Positions 35,901 to 43,240 of a DNA stretch of 64,000 nucleotides are shown here, in pieces. Positions within the stretch are counted from its first letter, which is position 1. Each line of letters begins with the position of its first letter. The notes under the pieces were generated by a model. It had not been told where the DNA came from, searched no databases, and saw nothing but the letters and a program-made list of their open reading frames with translations. The DNA comes from Nakamurella flavida. GTDB taxonomy: Bacteria > Actinomycetota > Actinomycetes > Mycobacteriales > Nakamurellaceae. Made by a program: the position numbers and the translations under genes. The stretch is taken from NCBI RefSeq assembly GCF_030811475.1, contig NZ_JAUSQV010000001.1:2987001-3051000 (forward strand), read 5' to 3'.

Positions 35901-36306
35901 CGCGCAGCACTCCGGGACCCTGATGCACGGCCATGCCGTGGCGGTCGTCGGGGCGGCCGTGGCGCGGATCGCCGTCGCACTCGGCGACCTGGACGTGGCC
36001 CGGGCCGACCTCACCCGCGCGTACGACGCCGCCCTGACCACCTCCGACCTGCCCATCCTCGCCCACGTGGGTGTCGGTGTCGCCGGTCTGGCCGAGGTCC
36101 TCGGGATGCCGGAGACCGCCGCGGGGATGGTGGGGGTCGCCCACCTCCTGCAGGGCGGGGAGGACCGCAGCGACCTGGCCCTGGTGCGGCTGGTCGACTC
36201 GCTGCGCGCCCGTCTGGGTCCCCTCCACGACGAGATCGTGGTGCGGGCAATGGGTCTGGACCGGGCGACGGCCATGGCCCGGCTGGACCCGCGCTCGCTG
36301 ACATGA
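32968..36306 (+). CDS. AfsR/SARP-family large transcriptional regulator with NTPase and TPR domains
   Basis: 1112 residues from GTG 32968 (GAGGGGAC upstream). Order: OmpR-like winged helix (~10-90), bacterial transcriptional activation domain (~95-250), a repeat-encoded Thr/Ala linker (~254-276), then an NB-ARC/STAND-like ATPase with the P-loop IGPGGAGKTRLATE (~325) and Walker B CLLVVDNCEHL, and a helical repeat (TPR-like) C-terminal half. Such proteins activate secondary-metabolite or stress genes, with ATPase-controlled oligomerisation. It follows hspR by 65 bp on the same strand but is unlikely to belong to the heat-shock operon functionally. The targets are unknown; the divergent ABC genes nearby are candidates. 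Confidence 0.88.
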   Translation: MDLADGAGLRVGILGPLEVVLDGRPVPVTGGRVRALLARLAVAAPDAVTAAALVEAVWPAGPGVDPTNALQSLVSRVRRALGDPALLPAAPGGYRLAVGAADVDAGRFDDLVTAGRRALAGGRAQDAADTLTEALALWRGTPLPDAGDALWALAPVRRLAELHDEAAADRGEALLQIGRSADALVELAVLVEQDPTRERPVALLMRALAGAGRTAEALALYERLRTALADQLGVDPGAATRAVHLAVLRGEIPLATATATTTTTTTTTAAAAAAAAPVADPTPPPAPATGRHNLRAGLTSFLGRQDEVDRVAGLLTTSRLVSVIGPGGAGKTRLATEVARHVLPAAPDGVWMVELAPVTDGTALGQAFLDALGALDARAVDRRPDRAVRDSGDQLVDLLAESHCLLVVDNCEHLVGPVAALVDRLLAQCPDVRVLATSREPLGILGETLCVVPPLGVPPEGVSAADATGYPAVQLLAERARAVAADFTVDGGTVGGVVEIVRRLDGLPLAIELAAARLRVLSVDEIAARLSDRFRLLTGGSRTAMPRHRTLRAVVAWSWDLLDPDEALLAERLAVFPAGATVDAAVAVCAGGRLSAADIGDLLVSLADKSLLETTNGGGAGQVRHRMLETIREYGMERLGERGEADAARAAHARYYAQLARTLDPVLRTREQLGALRTLAEERGNILAALRSLIESPDLDTRLASQDLVLALAWYWTMVGANTDLGAWAGLVLDATADAPDHPNRVWVRAARATAVLAYEESASDLSWVEMRVHLAALGRELAAAPDPPTPGLTVLRPMLAYFGGDRDAGDAQMSTILAGSDGWLRAATRIGRAGHAENEGDVSLIRADADAALADFERIGDRWGISSALIARASVRSLDGDLAGAIADFEQVSRYSAELGSFEDDTLARTRLATLRLTGGDLPGAREDIEAVRAEIGRLSQGVERSLFADAVLAAILLEEGDLPGAGAMADDLRRRVAQHSGTLMHGHAVAVVGAAVARIAVALGDLDVARADLTRAYDAALTTSDLPILAHVGVGVAGLAEVLGMPETAAGMVGVAHLLQGGEDRSDLALVRLVDSLRARLGPLHDEIVVRAMGLDRATAMARLDPRSLT
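33731..33793. repeat. Hexanucleotide microsatellite in the AfsR-like gene
   Basis: About ten units run CCACAG, then CCACAA (four times or more), CCACAG and CCGCAG, encoding a Thr-Ala, poly-Thr and poly-Ala linker between the activation and ATPase domains. The 6-bp unit preserves the frame. Compare the same units at 20093-20127. Confidence 0.85.
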
Positions 36307-36308
36307 CG

Positions 36309-36342
36309 GCGCCCCGGCCCACCGAGGGGTGGACCGGGGCGC
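36309..36342. terminator. Bidirectional hairpin between the AfsR-like gene and the ABC permease
   Basis: Arms GCGCCCCGG and CCGGGGCGC pair perfectly. After one C-A mismatch, CCACC pairs with GGTGG around a GAGG loop. It lies in the 49-bp gap between convergent stops, so it can end both transcripts. Confidence 0.65.
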
Positions 36343-36355
36343 GGTGGTCGCGTCC

Positions 36356-37177
36356 TCAGGTACGGCGGCGGTAGCCGCGCAGGGCCAGCGGAACGAAGAC
36401 GAGCAGCAGCCCGCCCATCCAGACCAGGGTCCAGAGGAGGCTGCTCGCGACGGGGCCGCCGATCATCAGGCCCCGGACGGTGGTGACGAGCTGGGAGAGC
36501 GGGTTGACGTTCACGAACGCCTGGAGCCAGCCCGGCATCGTCGACGGATCCACGAAGGTGTTGCTGCCGAAGGACAACGGCAGCACGACCAGGAACATGA
36601 TGCCCTGCACCGATCCCGAGGTGCGGGCCTTCATCCCGACGAACACCGAGATCCAGCAGAAGCAGAGCGCGAACGCGATCGAGAGGCCGACGGCGGCGAC
36701 CACCGCCACCGGGTTCGTCTCGAACCGGAAGCCCATGACGACGCCGAACGCCAGCGTCACCACGCACAGGATGAGATAGCGGACGAAGTCGGCCATGACC
36801 GCGCCGACCAGGGGGACGGACCGTCCGATGGGCAGCGACCGGAACCGGTCGAAGACGCCCTTCTCGATGTCGGCGTTCAGGTTCTGGCCGAGCGCGACAC
36901 CGGCGGTGGCGATGGTCTGGCCGAGCAGCCCGGGCAGCAGGAACTGCAGGTAGTCGGCCTGGGAACCGCCGATGGCGCCGCCGAACACGTAGGTGAACAG
37001 CAGCAGGAAGATGATCGGCTGGACGGTGACGTCGATCAGCGCCTCCGGGGTGTGCCGGAGCTTGATCAGGCTGCGGCGGGCCAGGATCAGCACGTGCCGG
37101 AGGTAACCGCCGCTCGTGGGGGCGGTGGCCGGAGCGGGCGCGGAGTGGGCGGGGGGCAGTTGGGTGGCGACGCTCAT
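36356..37177 (-). CDS. ABC-2 type transporter permease (DrrB-like)
   Basis: 273 residues, about six membrane helices. The opening after a Pro/Ala-rich N-terminus is LRHVLILARRSLIKLRHTPE, then PIIFLLLFTYVFGGAIGG, ADIEKGVFDRFRSLPIGR and FVDPSTMPGWLQAFVNVNPLSQLV. This is the DrrB pattern of drug-export permeases in actinobacteria. ATG 37177 overlaps the ATPase stop (ATGA). Together with the upstream ATPase it forms a two-component exporter for a lipophilic compound. Cargo unknown. Confidence 0.9.
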   Translation of the reverse strand: MSVATQLPPAHSAPAPATAPTSGGYLRHVLILARRSLIKLRHTPEALIDVTVQPIIFLLLFTYVFGGAIGGSQADYLQFLLPGLLGQTIATAGVALGQNLNADIEKGVFDRFRSLPIGRSVPLVGAVMADFVRYLILCVVTLAFGVVMGFRFETNPVAVVAAVGLSIAFALCFCWISVFVGMKARTSGSVQGIMFLVVLPLSFGSNTFVDPSTMPGWLQAFVNVNPLSQLVTTVRGLMIGGPVASSLLWTLVWMGGLLLVFVPLALRGYRRRT

Positions 37178-38166
37178 GCGGCCACCTCCTTGTCGGTCGT
37201 GTCGGTCTTGTCGGTGGTGTGGGTCGCGGTGCCGGCGCGGTGGTCGCCGGTGAGGGTCAGGAAGACCTCGTCCAGCGAGGGCAGGTGCAGCGACAGTTCG
37301 GTGACGGCGATGCGCTCGTCGGCCAGCCGTCCGACGACGGCGGTCAGCGCGGAGTCGTCGTCGACCGCCACGGTCATCTCGTCCCGGCCGGTGGGCTCCG
37401 GCTGATGACCGGAGACGTCGCCGAGCACCCGGTGCACGTCGGCCAGCCGGGTTCGGTCGGTGGGCCGGACCCGGATGCGCTGGCCGCCCAGGGTCCGCTT
37501 GAGGCCGTCCGGGGTGTCGTGGGCGATGACCCGCCCGCGGTCGATGACGCTGATCTCGTCGGCGAGCGCGTCCGCCTCCTCCAGGTACTGGGTGGTCAGC
37601 AGGACGGTGGATCCGTCGGTGACCAGGCTGCGCACCACGTCCCACATGTCCTCCCGCTTGGCCGGGTCCAGCCCGGTGGTGGGCTCGTCCAGGAAGATCA
37701 CCCGCGGGCGACCGACCAGACTCGCGGCCAGGTCGAGTCGGCGACGCATGCCGCCGGAGAACGTCTTGGCCCGGCGGCCCGCCGCCTCGGAGAGGTCGAA
37801 CCATTCGAGCAGTTCCGCGGCGCGGGCCTTCGCGTCGCGGCTGCTCAGATTGAGCAGACTGCCGATCATCACCAGGTTCTGCGTGCCGGTGAGGTCCTCG
37901 TCGACCGACGCGTACTGCCCGGTCAGGCCGATGGTGCGGCGGACGGCCGCGGCGTCGCGGACGACGTCGAACCCGTCGATGGTGGCGGTGCCCGCGTCGG
38001 GCTGCAGCAGGGTGGCCAGCACCCGCACCGCGGTGGTCTTGCCGGCGCCGTTGGGACCGAGCACGCCGAGGACGGTGCCCTCCCGGGCGACCAGGTCGAC
38101 CCCGTCCAGGGCCTGGGTGGTGCCGAACCGCTTCTTCAGGCCGTGGGCCTCGATGATCGCTGTCAT
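37174..38166 (-). CDS. ABC transporter ATP-binding protein (DrrA-like)
   Basis: 330 residues. Walker A is GPNGAGKTT, the signature is FSGGMRRRLDLAASLVG, Walker B is RVIFLDEPTTGLD, and the H-loop His is absent or replaced in TTQYLEEAD, as normal for DrrA-type proteins. The C-terminal ~80 residues include the DrrA extension and end in a short Thr-Asp-Lys repeat (TTDKTDTTDK). CGAAGGAGC precedes ATG 38166. It energises the downstream permease, and the pair is divergent from a second ABC exporter across 175 bp. Confidence 0.93.
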   Translation of the reverse strand: MTAIIEAHGLKKRFGTTQALDGVDLVAREGTVLGVLGPNGAGKTTAVRVLATLLQPDAGTATIDGFDVVRDAAAVRRTIGLTGQYASVDEDLTGTQNLVMIGSLLNLSSRDAKARAAELLEWFDLSEAAGRRAKTFSGGMRRRLDLAASLVGRPRVIFLDEPTTGLDPAKREDMWDVVRSLVTDGSTVLLTTQYLEEADALADEISVIDRGRVIAHDTPDGLKRTLGGQRIRVRPTDRTRLADVHRVLGDVSGHQPEPTGRDEMTVAVDDDSALTAVVGRLADERIAVTELSLHLPSLDEVFLTLTGDHRAGTATHTTDKTDTTDKEVAA

Positions 38167-38206
38167 GTGCTGCTCCTTCGCTCGGGATCGAGCGTGCGCC
38201 GCGCCG

Positions 38207-38299
38207 CTGACATCCGGCGCACACGGCGCTGACACGCACCTGACCCGGGCAGGGGTCGGGGTCGGGGTCTGACAGATGTCATGTCGGGCCGACGACATC
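38207..38299. promoter_or_regulatory. Shared divergent control region of two ABC exporter operons
   Basis: CTGAC occurs at 38207, 38229, 38240 and 38269; the first three are 22 and 11 bp apart. An inverted pair GATGTC-N13-GACATC spans 38275-38299 with an inner GTCGG/CCGAC symmetry, and GACATCCGGC occurs at both 38209 and 38294. The region probably holds both promoters and an operator, though no good -10/-35 pair was identified. Confidence 0.4.
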
Positions 38300-38341
38300 C
38301 GGCACTGCCGCGCTCCGGGCCGTCCCGGCCAGGCTGGGTCC

Positions 38342-39262
38342 ATGCCAGCCGAGGACGCCACCGACCGCTCCGCACCCGTCATCGACATCGCCGGGTTGAC
38401 CGTCCGCTACCGCGACACCCTCGCCGTCGACGGCCTGGACCTGACCATCCACCGCGGGGAGACCGTCGCCCTGCTCGGTCCGAACGGCGCGGGCAAGTCG
38501 TCCGTCGTCAACGCCGCGCTCGGCCTGTTCCGGCCGAGCGCCGGTCGGGTGTCGCTGCTGGGCCGGGAACCCGCCGCCGCGGTCGCCGCGGGTGGGGTGG
38601 GGGCGATGCTCCAGCACGGCGGGCTGCCCAGCGAGTCCCGCGTCGGAGAGGTGCTGCGCCTCATCGGGTCCCGATACGCGACGCCGTGGCCGCTCGCCGA
38701 GCTGGCCGCCGCCACCGGCATCGGCGACCTGCTGGGACGACGGACCGACGCGCTGTCCGGGGGACAGCGTCAGCGGGTGCTGCTGGCCATGGCCCTGGTG
38801 GGCACGCCGCCGCTGCTCATCCTGGACGAACCGACCTCGGCGATGGACGTCGAGGCCCGACAGGCGTTCTGGCGCACCATGTCCGGGCTCGCCGAGCGGG
38901 GGCACACCGTCGTCTTCGCCACCCACCACCTGGACGAGGCCGACGCCGTCGCCGACCGGGTCGTCGTGGTCGACCACGGCCGGGTGGTGGCCGACGGGTC
39001 CGCCGCACGGATCAAGGCCCGCATCGCGGGGCGGACGGTGCGCTTCCGCTGCCCGGAGCCGCCGCCGGAAGGCTGGGTCGCGGTGCCGGGGGTCACCGGG
39101 GTGGGGCGGGACGGCGACACCGTCGAGCTGGCCACCACCGACGTCGAGAGCACACTGCGCGCGTTGCTGGCCCGCCACGAGCGCCTACCCGATCTGCAGG
39201 TGCACGGCGCCAGCCTGGAGCAGGCCTTCCTCACCCTCACCAGCACGGGAGCCCAGCGATGA
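38342..39262 (+). CDS. ABC transporter ATP-binding protein (CcmA/DrrA type)
   Basis: 306 residues. Walker A is GPNGAGKSSVVNAALGLFRP, the signature is LSGGQRQRVLLAMALVG, Walker B is LLILDEPTSAMD, and the H-loop is ATHHLDEAD. The C-terminal part resembles the extension of antibiotic-export ATPases. ATG 38342 is the first Met before the conserved core; the ribosome-binding site is weak, and an earlier ATG at 38276 would lie in the operator-like region. Its stop overlaps the start of the permease. Together with the kinase and response regulator it forms a likely signal-responsive export operon. Confidence 0.92.
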   Translation: MPAEDATDRSAPVIDIAGLTVRYRDTLAVDGLDLTIHRGETVALLGPNGAGKSSVVNAALGLFRPSAGRVSLLGREPAAAVAAGGVGAMLQHGGLPSESRVGEVLRLIGSRYATPWPLAELAAATGIGDLLGRRTDALSGGQRQRVLLAMALVGTPPLLILDEPTSAMDVEARQAFWRTMSGLAERGHTVVFATHHLDEADAVADRVVVVDHGRVVADGSAARIKARIAGRTVRFRCPEPPPEGWVAVPGVTGVGRDGDTVELATTDVESTLRALLARHERLPDLQVHGASLEQAFLTLTSTGAQR

Positions 39263-40002
39263 CCGATCTCTTCCTCTTCCAGCTCCGCCGCATCGCCCGG
39301 TCCTGGCAGTACCTGGTCTTCACCGTGCTGCTGCCCGCGCTCTTCACCGTCTTCTTCACCAAGATCTTCGGCGGACAGGCCGGGGGCCCCGCGGAGTACC
39401 AGGCCTACGCCGCGGACTACATGGTCTCGATGATGGCGTACGGCGCCCTCGGCGCAGCTCTGGGCGCCACCATCCGGTTGGCCTTCGACCGGGCGTCCGG
39501 CTGGCTCCGGCAGCTCCGGGTCACCCCGATGACGACCGGCGCCGTCCTCGGCGCGGACATCGCGGTCGGCGCGGTGCTGGTGCTGCCCAGCCTGCTCGTG
39601 GTCGCGCTGGTCGGCCGGTTCGTCAACGGGGTGCAGCTCGGGGCGCTGACCTGGCTGACGCTGATCGCCGTGCTGTGGGCGGGGTCGGCCGCCTTCGTCG
39701 CGCTCGGTCTGCTCCTCGGCCTGGCCCTGGACGAACGGGCCGCGGGCGGGGCCATCGGCATCCTGTCGATCATCCTCGCGGCCCTGGGCGGTCTGTGGAT
39801 CCCGGTGAGCCTCTTCCCGTCCGGGCTGGCCGCGGTGTCCCGGGTGATGCCCTCGTCCTGGTACGGGCAGCTCGGTCGGGACGTCCTCGCCGGGAAGCCC
39901 CCGGTGGTCTCCGGGCTGGTCGTGCTCGGCTTCACCGTGCTCTTCACGGCCGGCGCGCTGGCCGTCGCCCGGCGTCGTCCGCTGCATGCCGTCGCCGGCT
40001 GA
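39259..40002 (+). CDS. ABC-2 type transporter permease
   Basis: 247 residues, about six membrane helices: FQLRRIARSWQYLVFTVLLPALFTVFFTKI at the start, LRQLRVTPMTTGAVLGADIA in the cytoplasmic loop, and a C-terminal RDVLAGKPPVVSGLVVLGFTV. This is the small ABC-2 permease type that works with the preceding ATPase in bacteriocin, antibiotic or lipid export. ATG 39259 overlaps the ATPase stop. The histidine kinase gene follows closely. Confidence 0.9.
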   Translation: MTDLFLFQLRRIARSWQYLVFTVLLPALFTVFFTKIFGGQAGGPAEYQAYAADYMVSMMAYGALGAALGATIRLAFDRASGWLRQLRVTPMTTGAVLGADIAVGAVLVLPSLLVVALVGRFVNGVQLGALTWLTLIAVLWAGSAAFVALGLLLGLALDERAAGGAIGILSIILAALGGLWIPVSLFPSGLAAVSRVMPSSWYGQLGRDVLAGKPPVVSGLVVLGFTVLFTAGALAVARRRPLHAVAG

Positions 40003-40104
40003 ACCGGGCAGACTCCGACCGTGACACCGACAGGCCGGACACAGGCGGGCGGGGTGCCGGCGGGTGGGGCTGCGACCGCCGTGACGAGGGAGGGGTGGAC
40101 CGGC

Positions 40105-41409
40105 ATGACTCCGTCCGGCACGACTCCGTCCGGCACCGGATCGTTCCTGGGGGCGCCGAAGCCGGCCCGTGCCGGCTCCCCGTACCGGCCGGCCCGCCGG
40201 CTGCGGATCGGCTGGTCGCTGCCGTGGTTGACGTTCCTGGTCTTCCCGGTGCTCGACCTGATCTCGGTGGATCGGCCGGTGTGGGTCCGGGTGCTGGTCG
40301 GTGCCGTTCTCGTCGTCTTCGCGATCGCGTACCTGGGGGTGCTCGACCGCTTCACCGCCGTCGGGGCGCTGCGCCCGCCGTTCGTCGTGGTCGCGGTGCT
40401 CGCCGTCGTGCTGCCGGTGCTGTTCGGTCCGAACTGGGCCGGTCTGCTGATCTACGTGTGCGCGGGGGCGGCCTCCAGCCTGCCGGCGCGGTGGGTCTGG
40501 CCGGTGACCGGCGTCGCGACGCTGCTCTGCCTGGGCGTGGTGGTCCTCGACCGCGCCTGGCTGCTGACGTTCCTGCCGGCACTGTGTCTGCTGACCGCAT
40601 TCGCCCTGCGCGGCACCCGCGCGCTCATCGTCGCCAACGCCGAGCTGTCCGCCGCCCGGGCCGAGCTGGCCCGGCTCGCCGTCGACGAGGAACGGCAACG
40701 ATTCGCCCGCGATCTGCACGACCTGCTCGGCCACTCCCTCTCGCTGATCGCGCTGAAGAGTGAGTTGGCCCGCCGGTTGGCCACCGCCGACCCCGAACGG
40801 GCCGGGCGGGAGATGGCCGACGTGGAAGCCACCGCACGCCGCGCGCTGGCCGAGGTGCGGGAGGCGGTGAGCGGCTACCGGCAGGTCACCCTGGCGCAGG
40901 CGGTATCCGAGGCGCGGGCTGCGCTGGGCGGGTCCGGAATCACCGTGCACACCGACGCGAAGCTCCCCGTGTTGGCCGAGCCGGTGGACACCGCCCTGGG
41001 CTGGGTGGTGCGGGAGGCCACCACGAACGTGCTGCGGCACAGCGACGCCCGCACGGTCCGCATCGCGGTGCGCGGTGCGGTCGGCGCTGCGGGGTCGCGT
41101 TCTCCGGGGTCGACTTCTCCGGGGGCGAGTGCGGCGCTGACCGTGGATGACGACGGGCGGGGCCCGGGGGCCGGGGCCGCGGCGGGATCCGGACTGACCG
41201 GCCTGACCGAGCGGGTGGCCGCCCTGGGCGGGACGCTGACCGCCGGGGCCGGCCCGCGCGGGGGGTATCGGCTGCGGGTCGAGGTGCCCCTGCCGGTCGG
41301 TGCTGGGGGTGCTGGGGGTGCTGGGGGTGCTGGGGGTGCTGGGGGTGCTGGGGGAACTGTCGGAGGCGCTGGTGCCGCCGGTGCTACCGCGGACGGGGTG
41401 AGGGCATGA
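40105..41409 (+). CDS. Sensor histidine kinase (NarL/DesK type)
   Basis: 434 residues from ATG 40105. The N-terminus has about five membrane helices (LPWLTFLVFPVLDLI to LPALCLLTAFAL). The dimerisation/phosphoacceptor helix is DEERQRFARDLHDLLGHSLS with the conserved His. The HATPase part shows WVVREATTNVLRHSDA and a glycine loop GSGLTGLTERVAALGG. ATG 40105 is favoured by GAGGGAGG upstream; a GTG at 40021 in the same frame is an alternative. The C-terminal tail is encoded by six 9-bp repeats (41299-41352). It overlaps the response regulator and follows an ABC exporter, a layout used to sense membrane-active compounds or lipid state. Confidence 0.88.
   Translation: MTPSGTTPSGTGSFLGAPKPARAGSPYRPARRLRIGWSLPWLTFLVFPVLDLISVDRPVWVRVLVGAVLVVFAIAYLGVLDRFTAVGALRPPFVVVAVLAVVLPVLFGPNWAGLLIYVCAGAASSLPARWVWPVTGVATLLCLGVVVLDRAWLLTFLPALCLLTAFALRGTRALIVANAELSAARAELARLAVDEERQRFARDLHDLLGHSLSLIALKSELARRLATADPERAGREMADVEATARRALAEVREAVSGYRQVTLAQAVSEARAALGGSGITVHTDAKLPVLAEPVDTALGWVVREATTNVLRHSDARTVRIAVRGAVGAAGSRSPGSTSPGASAALTVDDDGRGPGAGAAAGSGLTGLTERVAALGGTLTAGAGPRGGYRLRVEVPLPVGAGGAGGAGGAGGAGGAGGTVGGAGAAGATADGVRA
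41299..41352. repeat. Six tandem copies of a 9-bp unit (GGTGCTGGG)
   Basis: Six perfect consecutive copies encode a Gly-Ala-Gly repeat at the C-terminus of the histidine kinase, beyond the catalytic domain. The unit is a multiple of 3, so copy-number change would not shift frame. Confidence 0.9.
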
Positions 41410-42011
41410 TCCGGGTCCTGCTCGCCGAGGACCAGGCGATGGTGCGGGGCGCGTTGCGGGCGCTGCTCGACCTGGAGCCCGACATCGAGGTCGTCGTCGA
41501 GGTGGGCCGCGGTGACGAGGTGCCCGGGGCCGCCCTCGCGCACCGTCCCGACGTCGCGCTGCTGGACATCGAGATGCCCGGCCAGGACGGCATCGAAGCG
41601 GCTCGCGCCCTGGCCACGGCACTGCCGAGCTGCCGCTGCGTCGTGCTGACCACGTTCGGCCGTCCCGGTTTCCTGCGGCGGGCCATGGAGGCCGGGGCGG
41701 CGGGGTTCCTGGTCAAGGACGCGCCGGTGGCCGAGTTGGCCGCCGCCATCCGTGCGGTGATGGCCGGCGAGCGGGTCATCGATCGTGCCCTGGCCGCGTC
41801 CGCCCTCACCCTGGGGGCCACGCCGCTCAGCGACCGCGAGGCCGATGTGCTCCGTGCCGCGTCCGACGGTGCCACCGTCGCCGGCATCGCCGCCCGGCTC
41901 TTCCTGTCCGAGGGGACCGTCCGCAACTACCTGTCCCAGGCCATCGGCAAGACCGGCGCCCGGACCCGCGTGGAGGCGGCCCGGGTCGCGCAGGATCGCG
42001 GCTGGCTCTGA
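41406..42011 (+). CDS. LuxR/NarL-family response regulator
   Basis: 201 residues. The receiver domain has LLAEDQAMVRGALRALL (acidic pair), the phospho-Asp in VALLDIEMPG, Thr in VVLTTFG and Lys in FLVKDAP. The C-terminal HTH is LSDREADVLRAASDGATVAGIAARLFLSEGTVRNYLS. Its ATG overlaps the kinase stop, so it is the partner. It probably controls the ABC exporter operon(s) through the 38167-38341 region, as DesR-type regulators control their neighbours. Confidence 0.94.
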   Translation: MIRVLLAEDQAMVRGALRALLDLEPDIEVVVEVGRGDEVPGAALAHRPDVALLDIEMPGQDGIEAARALATALPSCRCVVLTTFGRPGFLRRAMEAGAAGFLVKDAPVAELAAAIRAVMAGERVIDRALAASALTLGATPLSDREADVLRAASDGATVAGIAARLFLSEGTVRNYLSQAIGKTGARTRVEAARVAQDRGWL

Positions 42012-42111
42012 ACGAAGCCGGCCGTCTGCTCCGGTCTTCTGTGCGGTCGACCTGCCCGGACGCCGGGACGTGGACCATGGTGGGAGAGCGACGACCGGTG
42101 GCGGGGGTGAC

Positions 42112-42588
42112 GTGGACGATCAGGGCGCTGCGGAGCGGACCCTCGGCCGCTATCGGGCGTCCGGGACGATGCTGGTCATCAGCACCTTCCTCTGGGGGTT
42201 GCTGCTCGTGACCGGACTGGTCGACGTGCAGCGGGACGGCACCTTCGCATGGGGATGGGTGTTCATCGTCGTCTCGTCGATCGCCCTGGTGGGGACCGTG
42301 CTGGTGCCGGCCACGGTGATCGGGCGGCACGGGGTCCGCGTGCGGGTCGCACCGTTGCGGTGGCGGACGATCCTCTGGTCGCAGGTCGAGGCGGTCTATC
42401 CGCCGGGGAGTGGCGAGTCCAGCGTCCTGGTCAAGGTGCGGGGCCGGTCGTCGCTGGTGAGCCTGGACGGGGTCGGTCGCGACCGGTTGGTGGGCGTGGT
42501 GCTGCTGGCCCGGCGGTCCGCTCGTCAGGCGGAGCAGGTCACTCCGCGGCGATCTCCCGGACCGCGGGAACCAGGTCCGCGGCTTTGA
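42112..42588 (+). CDS. Small membrane protein with PH-like domain
   Basis: 158 residues from GTG 42112. Two membrane helices (MLVISTFLWGLLLVTGLV and WVFIVVSSIALVGTVLV) precede a short beta-rich region (GRHGVRVRVAPLRWRTILWSQVEAVYPP), as in bacterial PH-domain membrane proteins. The last ~16 residues overlap the 3' end of the convergent thioredoxin gene by 50 bp. Function is unknown. Coding is supported by membrane composition and codon bias up to the overlap. Confidence 0.65.
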   Translation: MDDQGAAERTLGRYRASGTMLVISTFLWGLLLVTGLVDVQRDGTFAWGWVFIVVSSIALVGTVLVPATVIGRHGVRVRVAPLRWRTILWSQVEAVYPPGSGESSVLVKVRGRSSLVSLDGVGRDRLVGVVLLARRSARQAEQVTPRRSPGPREPGPRL

Positions 42589-43240
42589 CCGCACCCAGCC
42601 AGATCCGGGCGACCCGGTGCTCCTCGTCCAGCACGATCGTCGAGGGGATCGAACCGGTGGGGAAGCCCCGCAGGGAGAGCAGCGTGGTCATCCCCGGGTC
42701 GTAGATCGACGCGTACGGAGTCTGCTTACCGGCCGTGAAGTCTGCTGCGCCGCTCCGGGTGTCCCGGACGTTGAGGCCGAGGAACCGGACGCCGTCCGCC
42801 GCCAGGTCGTCCGATGCGGCGTTCAGGTCGTCGGCCTCGGCGCGGCACGGCGAACACCACGAGCCCCAGAAGTTCAGCACGACGACCTCGCCGGCGTAGT
42901 CGTCCAGGCTCACCGTGTGGCTCTCGTCGGTCACGTCGGTCCCGCTCAGGTTGCCGACGGTGCCCCGTTCCTCCGGCGGATACGCCAGGTCCCGCGCGCC
43001 GTCCGGGGACACGAAGGTGAACGTCCCCCCGAAGACGGCCGCATCGTCGCCGGTGCTGCACGCACCGGCCAGCAGGAGCAGGCCGACACCGGCCGTCAGG
43101 CCCGCGCGGCGCACCACGGTGCGGGATCGGGTGACGCGGCCGCCCGGGGAGCGAACGGGGGCGGCGGCCGGGTTCGACGGGGTCACCGGGACCCGGAGCT
43201 CGGCGTCGCGGTGGTGGTCCACGGCTTCACCGTGCCGCAT
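42539..43240 (-). CDS. TlpA/ResA-like thiol-disulfide protein, secreted or lipoprotein
   Basis: 233 residues. A basic stretch and hydrophobic segment (RRAGLTAGVGLLLLAGACS, ~44-62) form a signal sequence with a near-lipobox Cys. The redoxin domain has VVVLNFWGSWCSPCRAEADDL with the WCxxC active site, GVRFLGLNVRDTRS, a cis-Pro region GSIPSTIVLD and RIWLGAVKAADL. It acts outside the membrane in cytochrome c maturation or thiol exchange. The start is placed at ATG 43240, although no good ribosome-binding site is seen and the signal sequence could start at GTG 43186. The 5' end overlaps the helicase-fragment stop by 14 bp. Confidence 0.85.
   Translation of the reverse strand: MRHGEAVDHHRDAELRVPVTPSNPAAAPVRSPGGRVTRSRTVVRRAGLTAGVGLLLLAGACSTGDDAAVFGGTFTFVSPDGARDLAYPPEERGTVGNLSGTDVTDESHTVSLDDYAGEVVVLNFWGSWCSPCRAEADDLNAASDDLAADGVRFLGLNVRDTRSGAADFTAGKQTPYASIYDPGMTTLLSLRGFPTGSIPSTIVLDEEHRVARIWLGAVKAADLVPAVREIAAE

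Noticed and set aside
38770-41622. 950-residue minus-strand frame opposite ABC permease and histidine kinase
   Set aside because: Composition dominated by Gly, Arg, Asp and His, with no motif; the plus strand is clearly coding.
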